Origin: an uncultured Porticoccus sp.
GTDB lineage: Bacteria; Pseudomonadota; Gammaproteobacteria; Pseudomonadales; Porticoccaceae
Assembly: GCA_947259505.1 (NCBI GenBank)
Contig: CAMYLT010000007.1
Coordinates: 62,001 to 126,000, forward strand
Length of the DNA: 64,000 nucleotides
Direction: 5' to 3'
Shown here: positions 17,757-27,648 of the stretch, piece after piece
Layout: each line of letters starts with the position of its first letter
How positions within the stretch are numbered: position 1 is the stretch's first letter
Translations under genes and position numbers: made by a program
Notes under the pieces: generated by a model
Databases searched by the model: none
What the model saw: only the letters and a program-made list of their open reading frames with translations
Told to the model about the DNA's origin: nothing

Positions 17757-18413
17757 ATGGATACTGTCAACATACGCCAAGCTATAGCCACGGCCAAAGC
17801 GCACGAGCAGTCAACGGGCCAGCTCGCATATCTAATGAAAGTTCGCGCCAATCGCCTGCATCAAGCCATCCAGTTGCCACCACAGAATATCGTGCCCGCC
17901 CTGCTGAACTTTATTATTCATTACATTGACCAGGTGCCGGAATTTATCGATGCCGTGGACACTATTGCCAATGAATGCAACATTGCTGACTACACCGAAC
18001 CCGTCATGAGCGTAGCAAAGGAGTTTTTTGTTCAGCCCCCGGAGCTGATTGACGGACACAATGGCTTGAACGCCTTGATGGACGAATCTTACTTAGCACA
18101 CCGCCTTATCGAAGAGGTCAATGACAGATTCATGTCCCGCTACAATATGCCCCTGGTTCCCATAGACATGACGCGCTCCAACCTCATCATTCACCACCTG
18201 ATCGGCGAACCTTTTGCCAACCAGCTTGATCACGCCGTACACCTTATTGCGGACAATCTGCAAGGAAAAGAGCTGGTCTTTGTCCCAGCTGCTTGCCGAG
18301 AGGACCGGAGTAACCGCTGGGCCAGCGACCTGCAACGCTGGCCATGCCTGGTAGACAACCTGTCCGTCAACCTGCTGCTAAACAGCCGGACAGCCAGGAT
18401 CATGATTCACTAA
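17757..18413 (+). CDS. Conserved-looking hypothetical protein
   Basis: A 218-aa soluble, mostly helical protein without signal peptide or membrane segments. I do not recognise the family. The N-terminal part is rich in short helices (NIRQAIATAKAHEQSTGQLAYLMKV), followed by a segment rich in Asp/Glu/Asn (VDTIANECNIADYTEPV). There is no nucleotide- or metal-binding motif. ATG at 17757 is preferred over an in-frame TTG two codons earlier. Codon use resembles the neighbours. It follows the MATE gene by 72 bases and faces the YheV-like gene. Confidence 0.6.
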   Translation: MDTVNIRQAIATAKAHEQSTGQLAYLMKVRANRLHQAIQLPPQNIVPALLNFIIHYIDQVPEFIDAVDTIANECNIADYTEPVMSVAKEFFVQPPELIDGHNGLNALMDESYLAHRLIEEVNDRFMSRYNMPLVPIDMTRSNLIIHHLIGEPFANQLDHAVHLIADNLQGKELVFVPAACREDRSNRWASDLQRWPCLVDNLSVNLLLNSRTARIMIH

Positions 18414-18426
18414 TCCAGCACAGTAT

Positions 18427-18666
18427 TTATTTGCCGGGGTCGATCAGCTTCACTGGCTGCACTTCAGCCTGTTTTTCTTCCGCCGTACGATTCACTCTCG
18501 TTTCCAGCTCCCGCGGCGTACTTTGCAGGAACATCTGCTCCTTGAAATCACAGCTGACGCAGGCGCGGTAATCTTTGCCGTCCTCAGTGAAGACCACAAT
18601 TTTGTCCATTTGATTGCAACGAGGACACACGGCACCCGCAATAAAACGCCTTTCTTTATTGAACAT
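18427..18666 (-). CDS. YheV-like zinc-ribbon protein
   Basis: A 79-aa protein whose first half matches the YheV family: RRFIAGAVCPRCNQMDKIVVF followed by YRACVSCDF. The two CxxC pairs form a predicted zinc ribbon. The C-terminal half is charged and probably disordered. Function unknown. It is divergent from the gamma-carbonic anhydrase gene. Confidence 0.8.
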   Translation of the reverse strand: MFNKERRFIAGAVCPRCNQMDKIVVFTEDGKDYRACVSCDFKEQMFLQSTPRELETRVNRTAEEKQAEVQPVKLIDPGK

Positions 18667-18797
18667 AGGTTATAGAGCCTACCTTGCTATTTACTTTAAG
18701 ATTTATAGGATCGCGGGCAAGTTAATACAGATATTTAAGGCCGACCCCGGGAGCGTTATTATAAACACCAACTATCAGTTACATTGCGAGAATCACC

Positions 18798-19364
18798 ATG
18801 ACGGATAACATTCGGGCACACAAAGGCATCACACCCACTTTGGGACAACGCGTTTACATTGATCCGGCTGCCACCGTGATCGGCGATGTCAGCCTGGGAG
18901 ATGACGTCTCGGTCTGGCCCGGAGCGGTGATTCGCGGAGACATGCATCGTATTACCGTCGGCAACCGTTCCAACATCCAGGACACGGCTATGCTACATAT
19001 CACCCATGCCAGCAATTTCAACCCGGACGGATGGCCACTCACCATCGGCGATGATGTGATTGTGGGTCACGGAGCCATTCTGCACGGCTGCACGCTAGGC
19101 AACCGTATTCTGGTGGGCAATGGCGCAATTGTGAACGATGGTGCCACAGTTGAAGATGAAGTCATTATCGGTGCCGGCACGGTGGTGCCTCCTGGCAAGC
19201 GCCTCGAAAGTGGCAACCTCTACGTGGGCAATCCCTGCCGCCTGCTACGGCCGGTAAGCGACAAGGAAAAAGCCTTTTTCACCTACTCACCTGGTAACTA
19301 TGTAAAGCTCAAAGATCAGTACCTGGCAGAGCAATCTGGTGACTGGCGCAACGCTGCCGAGTAA
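18798..19364 (+). CDS. Gamma-carbonic anhydrase family protein (YrdA type)
   Basis: A 188-aa left-handed beta-helix protein with hexapeptide repeats visible from VIGDVSLGDDVSVWPGAVIRGD to VEDEVIIGAGTVVPPG. The metal-site His residues are in AMLHITHASN and VIVGHGAILHGC. The family binds zinc or a similar metal; many bacterial members have no proven carbonic anhydrase activity. It converges on aroE. Confidence 0.9.
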   Translation: MTDNIRAHKGITPTLGQRVYIDPAATVIGDVSLGDDVSVWPGAVIRGDMHRITVGNRSNIQDTAMLHITHASNFNPDGWPLTIGDDVIVGHGAILHGCTLGNRILVGNGAIVNDGATVEDEVIIGAGTVVPPGKRLESGNLYVGNPCRLLRPVSDKEKAFFTYSPGNYVKLKDQYLAEQSGDWRNAAE

Positions 19365-19380
19365 CCCACATTTCCCACTG

Positions 19381-19416
19381 ACAACAGGTTGAGTAGCGTT
19401 CAGGTCAACCTGTTGT
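19381..19416. repeat. 12-bp inverted repeat between yrdA-type gene and aroE
   Basis: ACAACAGGTTGA (19381-19392) is exactly complementary to TCAACCTGTTGT (19405-19416), with a 12-base loop. The right arm overlaps the last codons and stop of aroE. It is placed to end both converging genes, but neither strand has a U tract, so a classical intrinsic terminator is not supported. Confidence 0.7.
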
Positions 19417-20235
19417 CAACGACTGACGCAACGAAGCAATTACCGGCGCTGTTTGCGGGCTGACGCCGCGCCACAGCTTAAATGATTCCGCCGCCTGCTC
19501 CACCAACATACCCAGACCATCGGACGCTGCTCGGGCACCGTGTTGCCGCGCCCAATTGATAAATGGGGTTAGGGCCGCCCCATACATCAGGTCGTAACAG
19601 TGGCCATCAGCAGTCAGCAGGTCACTCGGCAGGGGGGGCAACTCACCCGAGAGACTGGCACTGGTACCATTGATCACCAAATCAAACTGCTGCCCCTCCA
19701 ACATATCGAAACCGCATCCGAGTAGATAACCCATCTCGGCAAAACCTTTGGCGAGTTGCAGTGCTTTATCGATAGTCCGGTTGGCAATCACCACATGCTG
19801 GGGCAGCTGTTCCAGCAAGGGCTCGAGCACGCCACGTACCGCACCACCCGCACCGAGCACCAGCACTTTTTTACTACGAATCTCCCAACCCAGGTTGTTG
19901 AGAATATCCCGAACCATGCCAACACCGTCAGTGTTATCCCCCAAAATAGTCCCGTCTTCCTGTAGGGCCAGAGTGTTCACCGCGCCAGCATGGCGGGCAC
20001 GGGGGCTGAGTCGAGCGGCATAACTATAGGCATCCTGCTTAAACGGCACAGTAACATTCAAACCCTTGCCGCCAGCGGCGAAAAAGGCATCAGCCGCTTC
20101 AGCAAACCCGCCCAGCGCCACCTGCTGCTTGTGGTAGGACAAGTCCTGTCCGGTCTGGGATGCGAAGGCGGCATGAATAACGGGTGATTTACTATGTTCC
20201 ACAGGGTTGCCAAAAACGGCATATTGATCAGTCAT
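19405..20235 (-). CDS. aroE: Shikimate dehydrogenase
   Basis: Reduces 3-dehydroshikimate to shikimate with NADPH in aromatic amino acid synthesis. The 276-aa protein has the substrate site VEHSKSPVIHAAF, the catalytic Lys and Asp in NVTVPFKQDAY and DNTDGVGMV, and the nucleotide motif VLGAGGAVRGVL with ANRT following. ATG at 20235 gives the family N-terminus MTDQYAVFGNP; AAGGA is 9 bases upstream. It lies 15 bases after hemF on the same strand. Confidence 0.95.
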   Translation of the reverse strand: MTDQYAVFGNPVEHSKSPVIHAAFASQTGQDLSYHKQQVALGGFAEAADAFFAAGGKGLNVTVPFKQDAYSYAARLSPRARHAGAVNTLALQEDGTILGDNTDGVGMVRDILNNLGWEIRSKKVLVLGAGGAVRGVLEPLLEQLPQHVVIANRTIDKALQLAKGFAEMGYLLGCGFDMLEGQQFDLVINGTSASLSGELPPLPSDLLTADGHCYDLMYGAALTPFINWARQHGARAASDGLGMLVEQAAESFKLWRGVSPQTAPVIASLRQSLTTG

Positions 20236-20249
20236 ATTATCTATTCCTT

Positions 20250-21158
<909 letters not shown>

Positions 21159-21244
21159 TCACCTGATACAGCACTAGTAGAAGTGCGCAAGTTTGCGGTG
21201 GTGATCCAACATTGACAACCTGCTCGACAAGAAAGAACGCAGCC

Positions 21245-21817
21245 TCAGGCTGAGCGCACTTGTTCTCCGGTGAGAAGATTTTTGATCGGGGTAGGCTTTT
21301 GCAGACCACCCAATGAACCCGGCACCACAACATCAATCAACTTGTGAAAATACAGCTCAATTTTAAGTCTGGAACTGGCCGGTGGGCGGCCGTGTGGGTT
21401 AGCCGAGGTGGAGACGAGCGGCCCACCGAAAGCCCTGCTCAATGCTGCGGCCACAGGATGATCCGTCACCCGCAGCGCCAGTGTATCTCTGCCACCACTG
21501 ATCCAGCAGGGCGCATTGCCATTATTGGGTACCAGCCAGGTCTGCGGCCCTGGCCAGCTATCCTGCAATACTTGACGGTGCTTGGCAGGCAAGCCCACCA
21601 GAAAGGGTTCAAACTGTTCAATGGATGCGGCAACCATAATCAACCCCATATCCCGACGGCGGCCCTTTATCGCCAGCACGCGGTTTACGGCATGCTGGTT
21701 AAAAGGATCACAACCCAATCCCCATACCGCTTCCGTAGGATAGGCAATGACACCACCTTCTCGCAGGGCAACAATGGCCTTGGCTATATGCAAAGATGGC
21801 AGGGGTGGAATACTCAC
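21245..21817 (-). CDS. tsaC: Threonylcarbamoyl-AMP synthase (TsaC/YrdC)
   Basis: Makes threonylcarbamoyl-AMP for the t6A37 modification of ANN-decoding tRNAs. The 190-aa YrdC-fold protein shows GGVIAYPTEAVWGLGCDP, the KGRRRDMGLIMV loop and STSANPHGRP. The start is GTG at 21817, 7 bases beyond the purE stop; no strong SD is visible, so coupling to purE is likely. Confidence 0.92.
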   Translation of the reverse strand: MSIPPLPSLHIAKAIVALREGGVIAYPTEAVWGLGCDPFNQHAVNRVLAIKGRRRDMGLIMVAASIEQFEPFLVGLPAKHRQVLQDSWPGPQTWLVPNNGNAPCWISGGRDTLALRVTDHPVAAALSRAFGGPLVSTSANPHGRPPASSRLKIELYFHKLIDVVVPGSLGGLQKPTPIKNLLTGEQVRSA

Positions 21818-21824
21818 CAGCTGA

Positions 21825-22331
21825 TTAGCCTTTACTCAGCTTTTCCTGTAACGCTGCATCCTTGTCGAGGATAGCCTGGGCATTAGCTTGGCGCTCTTCG
21901 ATCAGCTTGCGATGCAACTCGCTATCGCTAACACCAATAATCTGAGCCGCCAGATAAGCGGCATTCTTAGCACCAGCCTTACCGATGGCCACAGTCGCGA
22001 CCGGGATGCCTCCTGGCATCTGCACCGTAGAAAGCAGCGCATCCAGTCCATCCAGAGAGGAATTGATCGGCACACCGATCACTGGCTTCAAGGTGTTGGC
22101 CGAAACCGCACCCGCCAGATGAGCCGCCATACCTGCGGCACAGATGAATGCAGCACAGCCACGCTGGTCAGCATCCCTCACGTAACCGTGGGTAGCCTCC
22201 GGAGTACGGTGTGCTGAAAGCACCTTTACTTCAAAAGGCACAGCGAACTTTTTCAGAATCTCAAAACTGGCTTCCATGATCGGCAGGTCTGAATCAGAGC
22301 CCATGAGAATGGCAACAAAGGGTTTGCTCAT
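21825..22331 (-). CDS. purE: N5-carboxyaminoimidazole ribonucleotide mutase
   Basis: Purine biosynthesis enzyme that converts N5-CAIR to CAIR, 168 aa. Class I PurE landmarks are present: [39 protein letters not shown] and [12 protein letters not shown]. purK, often adjacent in other bacteria, is not in the window. It lies between dprA and tsaC, an insertion relative to the dprA-tsaC adjacency common in pseudomonads. Confidence 0.96.
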   Translation of the reverse strand: MSKPFVAILMGSDSDLPIMEASFEILKKFAVPFEVKVLSAHRTPEATHGYVRDADQRGCAAFICAAGMAAHLAGAVSANTLKPVIGVPINSSLDGLDALLSTVQMPGGIPVATVAIGKAGAKNAAYLAAQIIGVSDSELHRKLIEERQANAQAILDKDAALQEKLSKG

Positions 22332-22458
22332 TTTTTTACTCCCCCACTAAAAAACGCCGCAGGCTACCGGAACAACCAAGCTTTCGCAATAGTGTTACCA
22401 AATATAAGGGATTGGTTTTGTTGCTAAAATCTATTTATCAGTCATTTTCAGGTGCGCG

Positions 22459-23562
22459 TTACCCTGAACCCAATCGTTGGAAGCAGCCATTAATGGCAAC
22501 CACTTTTCCATCCAGCTCTAACATCATCAACATACGCGTCACATCCTTGGCCGGCAAGCCAGTTCTTCCTACCAATGTATCCACATCCACCAAATCAAAA
22601 CCCAATGCATCCAATAAGAGCCCCTCATCACCCTCGGCATCTGCTACCTCAATCCCACTTTCTTCTGCCAGATAGGACAACATGCCTCCCAGCTGCTCAA
22701 TGATATCTGCCGCCGACTCAACCAGTGTTGCACCCTGTTTGAGCAACTGGTGAACGCCTTTGCTCAAGGGATTATGTATAGAACCCGGTATTGCGAAGAC
22801 CTCGCGCCCCTGTTCCAGAGCATAGCGAGCCGTGATCAGCGATCCGCTCTTCAGCGCGGCCTCCACCACCAGCACACCCAGACTGAGGCCGCTGATGAGG
22901 CGATTACGGCGGGGAAAGTGGGGCGGCAACGGCGCAGTGCCAGGCACAAATTCACTGACAATGGCGCCGCCCTTATCCAGAATGGTTTGGTACAACGACT
23001 GATGCTGCCTGGGGTAGATCACGTCAATCCCGGTTCCGAGCACAGCCACCGTTTTACCCGACTGTAAAGCTCCCCGATGTGCGGCGCCATCTATACCCAG
23101 AGCCAAACCACTGGTGACGACAAACCCACTGGCCGCCAATGCACGTCCAAATAGTTCTGCGGTCTGAAGACCTTGAGGACTGGCGCGGCGACTGCCTACC
23201 ATAGCCAGTTGCGGCAAAGACAATACGCTCGTATCACCGCGCACAAACAGCAATGGAGGGGCTCCCGCCGCCTCTTTTAATAACGCTGGATAGTCTTTAT
23301 CTACGGTGGTTAGGCAATGAACTTGACGATCCAGACACCATTGGAGTAGCTCATCGGTACGTGCCTCCAATGCCTTACGCTGACTGGACAGCCCTTTTAA
23401 TTGCAGCACCGTTTTGGGTGTCAGGCCTTCGCAGGAAAGGCGTTGCGGCTGTGCCACCACCGCGGCCAGGGAATCACACTTATGCTGAAGCTCACTGATA
23501 ATGGAGGGACTAATACCCTGTGCCAGTGACAACAAGACCACTGCTCTGGATTCTTCATCCAC
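22459..23562 (-). CDS. dprA: DNA-processing protein DprA/Smf
   Basis: Loads RecA on incoming single-stranded DNA during transformation; widely conserved even in non-competent species. The 367-aa protein has an N-terminal helical part, the Rossmann core (MVGSRRASPQGLQTAELFGRALAASGFVVTSGLALGIDGAAHRGAL, FPRRNRLISGLS, RYALEQGREVFAIPGSI) and a C-terminal winged-helix DML1-like domain. GTG at 23562 is chosen because AAGGAGAG lies 6 bases upstream; the longer frame begins inside the terminator of the LysM gene. Confidence 0.93.
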   Translation of the reverse strand: MDEESRAVVLLSLAQGISPSIISELQHKCDSLAAVVAQPQRLSCEGLTPKTVLQLKGLSSQRKALEARTDELLQWCLDRQVHCLTTVDKDYPALLKEAAGAPPLLFVRGDTSVLSLPQLAMVGSRRASPQGLQTAELFGRALAASGFVVTSGLALGIDGAAHRGALQSGKTVAVLGTGIDVIYPRQHQSLYQTILDKGGAIVSEFVPGTAPLPPHFPRRNRLISGLSLGVLVVEAALKSGSLITARYALEQGREVFAIPGSIHNPLSKGVHQLLKQGATLVESAADIIEQLGGMLSYLAEESGIEVADAEGDEGLLLDALGFDLVDVDTLVGRTGLPAKDVTRMLMMLELDGKVVAINGCFQRLGSG

Positions 23563-23603
23563 GTTGTTCTCTCCTTGAACACTTGCCATCCTGGCAATTT
23601 TAC

Positions 23604-23633
23604 TCAAAAAAAACGCCGACAATTGTCGGCGTT
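23604..23633 (-). terminator. Intrinsic terminator of the LysM gene
   Basis: AACGCCGAC (23612-23620), loop AATT, and GTCGGCGTT (23625-23633) form a 9-bp stem, followed on the minus strand by a run of eight T residues (23606-23613, partly in the stem). It separates the LysM gene from dprA. Confidence 0.88.
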
Positions 23634-23650
23634 CTCGATCCCCCTATTTG

Positions 23651-24667
23651 TTAGGGGTTTTTAACCAGATCATTTACCGCCAGTGGACGCTCTGCATTGA
23701 GCACCAGACCATAACTCATCTTTTCAAAGGTGCGGAAAACCATCACCAACCCGGCCCGCTCACTGGGAAGCGTAATTTTTTCCTTGGCAATACGATCCTT
23801 CACCGTTTCACCACGCTTGAAGATGGCCAATACATTGCCCACCTTTAACCCTTCTCGTTCACCACGGTTGATCGCAACCACGTCCAAGTGACCTACCTGC
23901 GTGATACCGCCCTCAACCGCCATGATGACGCCCTCTATTTCTCCATCCGGGCCGCTGGGGTAGAAATTGGATTCCAGACGACGCTCCTCATGGGGCAGCA
24001 GCCGTTCACCGATGCGCACTTCTTCCACCACACGAGTGGCCATAAGCGTCGCAATATCACCATCAACCGTTTTGACTTTTGCTGAACCAATATCCTGGGC
24101 ACGAATACCCAGCATCTCATCCGTTTCAGGGTCTACATAAGGCTCGCCAATCCGGTAGAGTCCATAGGCGGGCGTTTCATCAAACTCACCACGAGCATAG
24201 AAGCTGTCGTTGAGGCCGGTGAGGATGCGCTTCTCATGTCCCGCCACCACATAAGGTGCCGCGTCGGCTTCCTCCTGGGTCACCACGCGGTTGCGGGTCA
24301 GGAAATTATTAACGATGTCGAGTGGCAGTGTCGGAATCGCTTCGGCATGCGGCAATACCTTCACCCCGGGAGACAACTTGACATCCCGACCTCGTTGCAG
24401 CATTAACCGTGGGCGACCATCAATGTAGACCAGGGAGATAACATCGCCCGGATATATAAGGTGGGGATTACGAATCTGTGGGTTGACGTACCAGATTTCA
24501 GGCCACAGCCACGGGTCGCGGAGAAACAGATCTGAAATATCCCAGAGGGTGTCACCTTTCTTGACAGTGTATTTGTCGGGCACATTGTCATTAAAGGGGG
24601 CGTCTGCAGCTATCGCTGCCATCGCGATAACGCATGCGGCTATCACTCCCAACAATGTTTTTTTCAT
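23651..24667 (-). CDS. Secreted LysM-domain protein upstream of dprA
   Basis: A 338-aa protein with a Sec signal peptide (MKKTLLGVIAACVIAMAAIA-A) and one LysM domain right after it (YTVKKGDTLWDISDLFLRDP...NPHLIYPGDVISLVYIDG), which binds peptidoglycan. The remaining 240 residues form a beta-rich region of unknown function. Genes of this type sit next to dprA in pseudomonads. ATG at 24667 starts directly at the signal peptide; upstream in-frame starts add an implausible leader. It is divergent from def. Confidence 0.85.
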   Translation of the reverse strand: MKKTLLGVIAACVIAMAAIAADAPFNDNVPDKYTVKKGDTLWDISDLFLRDPWLWPEIWYVNPQIRNPHLIYPGDVISLVYIDGRPRLMLQRGRDVKLSPGVKVLPHAEAIPTLPLDIVNNFLTRNRVVTQEEADAAPYVVAGHEKRILTGLNDSFYARGEFDETPAYGLYRIGEPYVDPETDEMLGIRAQDIGSAKVKTVDGDIATLMATRVVEEVRIGERLLPHEERRLESNFYPSGPDGEIEGVIMAVEGGITQVGHLDVVAINRGEREGLKVGNVLAIFKRGETVKDRIAKEKITLPSERAGLVMVFRTFEKMSYGLVLNAERPLAVNDLVKNP

Positions 24668-24803
24668 CTTCTGGCCGTCCTGTGTGCTATATCCCGATTG
24701 TGTGTATACTTCCCACCCGGCGGTATTCCATGAAAAATACCATACCATTGGCCCTATGTTAGCAGTGGTTTACGCCTGATTGCTAGAAACCCGTCACAAA
24801 CAA

Positions 24804-25310
24804 ATGGCAATACTCAACATACTCGAATTCCCCGATGCACGCCTCCGTACGGTAGCGAAACCCGTTGCCAATATTGACGAGAGTATTCGCACTCTGGTGG
24901 ATAACATGCTTGAGACCATGTACAGCGCTCAAGGCATTGGGCTAGCTGCCACCCAGGTTAATGTGCACCAGCGGGTGGTGGTAATGGATTTATCTGAAAC
25001 TGGCGACCAGCCGATGGTGCTGATCAACCCAGAAGTGAAGATTCTCGACGACCAGACTTGCCCCCATCAGGAAGGCTGCCTATCCGTTCCCGGCTTTTAT
25101 GAAACGATCCAACGTCCGGAACATATTCACCTTACAGCTCTTGATCGTGACGGCAACCGTTTTGAACTGCTACCAGACGGCCTCCTTGCTGTGTGTATCC
25201 AGCATGAGATCGATCATCTCGATGGCAAATTGTTCGTGGATTACCTGTCGACCATAAAACGGCAGCGAATCCGCACAAAACTCGAAAAACTTAACCGCCA
25301 CCCAGACTAG
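24804..25310 (+). CDS. def: Peptide deformylase
   Basis: Removes the N-formyl group from nascent proteins. At 168 aa it is nearly the same length as the E. coli enzyme. All three metal-site motifs are present: [17 protein letters not shown] with the Cys ligand, and [12 protein letters not shown] with two His ligands and the catalytic Glu. The ATG at 24804 ([11 protein letters not shown]) fits the family; a TTG eight codons upstream is rejected. First gene of def-fmt-rsmB. Confidence 0.96.
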   Translation: MAILNILEFPDARLRTVAKPVANIDESIRTLVDNMLETMYSAQGIGLAATQVNVHQRVVVMDLSETGDQPMVLINPEVKILDDQTCPHQEGCLSVPGFYETIQRPEHIHLTALDRDGNRFELLPDGLLAVCIQHEIDHLDGKLFVDYLSTIKRQRIRTKLEKLNRHPD

Positions 25311-25340
25311 GCTCGCCTACAGAGCTGAGGATAATTTAAC

Positions 25341-26285
25341 TTGCGCGTCGTTTTTGCAGGCACCCCTGAATTTGCCGCACGGCACCTTCAAGCTTTGCTG
25401 GATACCCCCTCTCTCCAAGTGGTGGCCGTTTACACTCAGCCGGATCGGCCTGCGGGTCGTGGTAAAAAGCTCACCGCCAGCCCTGTAAAACGGCTGGCCG
25501 AACAACACCAGCTTCCCGTCTATCAACCTCTGAGCCTAAAAGCAGATGAAGAACATGCCCGCCTAGCCGACCTCCAGGCGGATATCATGATAGTGGTAGC
25601 CTATGGACTACTCCTACCAAAAGAGGTGCTGGCAATTCCAACATTAGGGTGCTTTAACGTGCACGCCTCTCTGCTGCCACGCTGGCGTGGCGCGGCGCCG
25701 ATTCAGCGCGCTATTGAAGCAGGTGATGCCGAAACGGGCGTGACGATCATGCAAATGGACGTGGGACTGGATACCGGCGACATGCTGCTTAAGGCCCACT
25801 GCACCATCGAATCAGATGACACTGCGGCTACGCTACATGACAAACTGGCGAAAATAGGTCCACCTGCACTGTTAATGTGCCTAGAGGAACTCGCCCGCGG
25901 CACAGCCGTAGGGGAAAAACAGGACGATCAACTAAGTAATTACGCTCCCAAAATCTCCAAGGAGGAGGCACTGTTGGACTGGTCACAGCCTGCAACCAAA
26001 ATTGACCTGCAAATTCGCGCCCTCAACCCGTTTCCTGTGTGTTACACCACGCTTGCTGACGAACGTTTACGCATTTGGCGCGCCACCCCCATGCCTGACT
26101 CCGCCAGCCATGCCAAACCCGGCACCATCTGCCAGGCAGATCGCAACGGCATACTGGTGCAAACAGGGTCTGGGCAATTGCTAATTAACGAACTGCAATT
26201 ACCAGGCAAGAAACAGCTCAGTGCCGCCGATGTCCTCAATGCCCACGCCGAACTGCTGGCGCCCGGCACGGTACTTGGCTCATGA
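25341..26285 (+). CDS. fmt: Methionyl-tRNA formyltransferase
   Basis: Formylates initiator Met-tRNA using 10-formyl-THF; its product is the substrate chain start that Def later trims. The 314-aa protein has RVVFAGTPEFAA at the N-terminus, the catalytic FNVHASLLPRWRGAAPIQRAI region and DTGDML. The start codon is TTG, with GAGG 10 bases upstream; no ATG lies near the family N-terminus. It overlaps rsmB by four bases (ATGA). Confidence 0.96.
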   Translation: MRVVFAGTPEFAARHLQALLDTPSLQVVAVYTQPDRPAGRGKKLTASPVKRLAEQHQLPVYQPLSLKADEEHARLADLQADIMIVVAYGLLLPKEVLAIPTLGCFNVHASLLPRWRGAAPIQRAIEAGDAETGVTIMQMDVGLDTGDMLLKAHCTIESDDTAATLHDKLAKIGPPALLMCLEELARGTAVGEKQDDQLSNYAPKISKEEALLDWSQPATKIDLQIRALNPFPVCYTTLADERLRIWRATPMPDSASHAKPGTICQADRNGILVQTGSGQLLINELQLPGKKQLSAADVLNAHAELLAPGTVLGS

Positions 26286-27586
26286 ACGTCCGGGTTGCCG
26301 CGGCACAGATCATTGCCGCCATCTTGCAGGATGAAGGCTCCCTGAGCAGTTTACTGCCAGTGTATTTGAGCAAAGTGGATGAACGCGACCGCGGCTTGCT
26401 GCAACAGCTCTGTTACGGCACCCTGCGGTTTTATCCACGGCTGAATGCCTACCTCAAACTGCTGCTGGCCAAGCCTTTCAAAGCAAAAGATCTGGATATT
26501 GAAGCCATCCTGGCCTGCTCTCTTTACCAGTTGCTAGAGACGCGTGTACCGCCTCATGCAGCTGTCAACGAAGCGGTAGCCACCACTATTGCCCTGAAAA
26601 AAAGCTGGGCCAAAGGTTTGGTCAACGCCGTACTGCGTCGTTTTCTCCGGGAGCAAAATGCTCTCTCCGAAAAACTGGCTAGAAATGACGTATTCCGTAC
26701 CGCGCATCCCGCTTGGCTGCTTGCCCTTCTGGAAAAGGCATACCGCGATCAACTGGACAATATTATTGCGGCTAACAACCAGCAACCGCCCATGGTTCTA
26801 CGGGTGAATCGTCGGCATATCAGTCGCGACGATTATTGTGCACGACTTGTATCAGTTGGCATCATCGCCCACCCGACCCCCTTCAGCCCCGATGGTCTAC
26901 TATTGGAACAGCCCTGTGATGTGCTGGCATTGCCCGGTTTCAGTGAGGGCGATGTCAGCGTGCAGGACGAGGCCGCACAACTGGCAGCGCCCCTTCTCAA
27001 TGCCACTCCCGGCCAGCGTATTCTCGATGCCTGCTGCGCTCCCGGAGGAAAAACTGGACACCTGCTGGAATTGCTTGATGGCTGCGGCGATGTGCTAGCC
27101 CTTGATATGGCTCCACAACGACTGCAACGAGTGGAAGAAAACCTCGAGCGACTAGGGTTGCAGGCAGAATTAATTGCCGCGGATGCCCAAGCAACTGCCG
27201 ATTGGTGGGATGGTCGTCCCTTCGACCGCATCCTGCTGGATGCTCCCTGTTCAGCCAGCGGCGTCATCCGCCGTCACCCGGATGTTAAATTACTGCGCAA
27301 GCCTGCGGATATTGCTAAGCTTGCTTCATTGCAGCTGGCGCTGCTTCAAGCCCTCTGGCCGCTGCTGGCAGATGATGGAATGTTGCTGTATGCCACCTGC
27401 TCGGTTCTGCCCCAGGAAAACGACCAGGTCATTGAAAACTTTGTGCGCGCCACGCCCGATGTGACCGTGGAAGCTGTCCCGACCAGTGCAGGCATGGCGA
27501 CCTCAATGGGACGCCAGCTACTGCCCCAACTTCAGGGCCACGATGGCTTTTACTTCGCCCTGTTGAAAAAAGCAGCTACTGCTTAA
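26282..27586 (+). CDS. rsmB: 16S rRNA m5C967 methyltransferase RsmB
   Basis: SAM-dependent methyltransferase, 434 aa. An N-terminal NusB-like RNA-binding domain (about 1-140) precedes the Rossmann domain, with SAM motif LDACCAPGGKTGHLLELL, motif IV DAPCSASGVIRRHPD and the catalytic-Cys motif YATCSVLPQEN. Its start overlaps the fmt stop, giving a def-fmt-rsmB operon with likely translational coupling. trkA follows after 62 bases. Confidence 0.95.
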   Translation: MNVRVAAAQIIAAILQDEGSLSSLLPVYLSKVDERDRGLLQQLCYGTLRFYPRLNAYLKLLLAKPFKAKDLDIEAILACSLYQLLETRVPPHAAVNEAVATTIALKKSWAKGLVNAVLRRFLREQNALSEKLARNDVFRTAHPAWLLALLEKAYRDQLDNIIAANNQQPPMVLRVNRRHISRDDYCARLVSVGIIAHPTPFSPDGLLLEQPCDVLALPGFSEGDVSVQDEAAQLAAPLLNATPGQRILDACCAPGGKTGHLLELLDGCGDVLALDMAPQRLQRVEENLERLGLQAELIAADAQATADWWDGRPFDRILLDAPCSASGVIRRHPDVKLLRKPADIAKLASLQLALLQALWPLLADDGMLLYATCSVLPQENDQVIENFVRATPDVTVEAVPTSAGMATSMGRQLLPQLQGHDGFYFALLKKAATA

Positions 27587-27648
27587 TTAATGATCACTCT
27601 CAACTGTGAGTGTCAGGTGGTTTAACCAACAGAACAGAACTGTCTGCT

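Noticed and set aside
22332-22458. PurR operator upstream of purE
   Set aside because: No sequence close to the ACGCAAACGTTTGCGT-type palindrome was seen in the gap.
23563-23622. Longer N-terminus for DprA
   Set aside because: It would start in the terminator hairpin of the upstream LysM gene and lacks an SD, while the GTG at 23562 has AAGGAGAG at good spacing.
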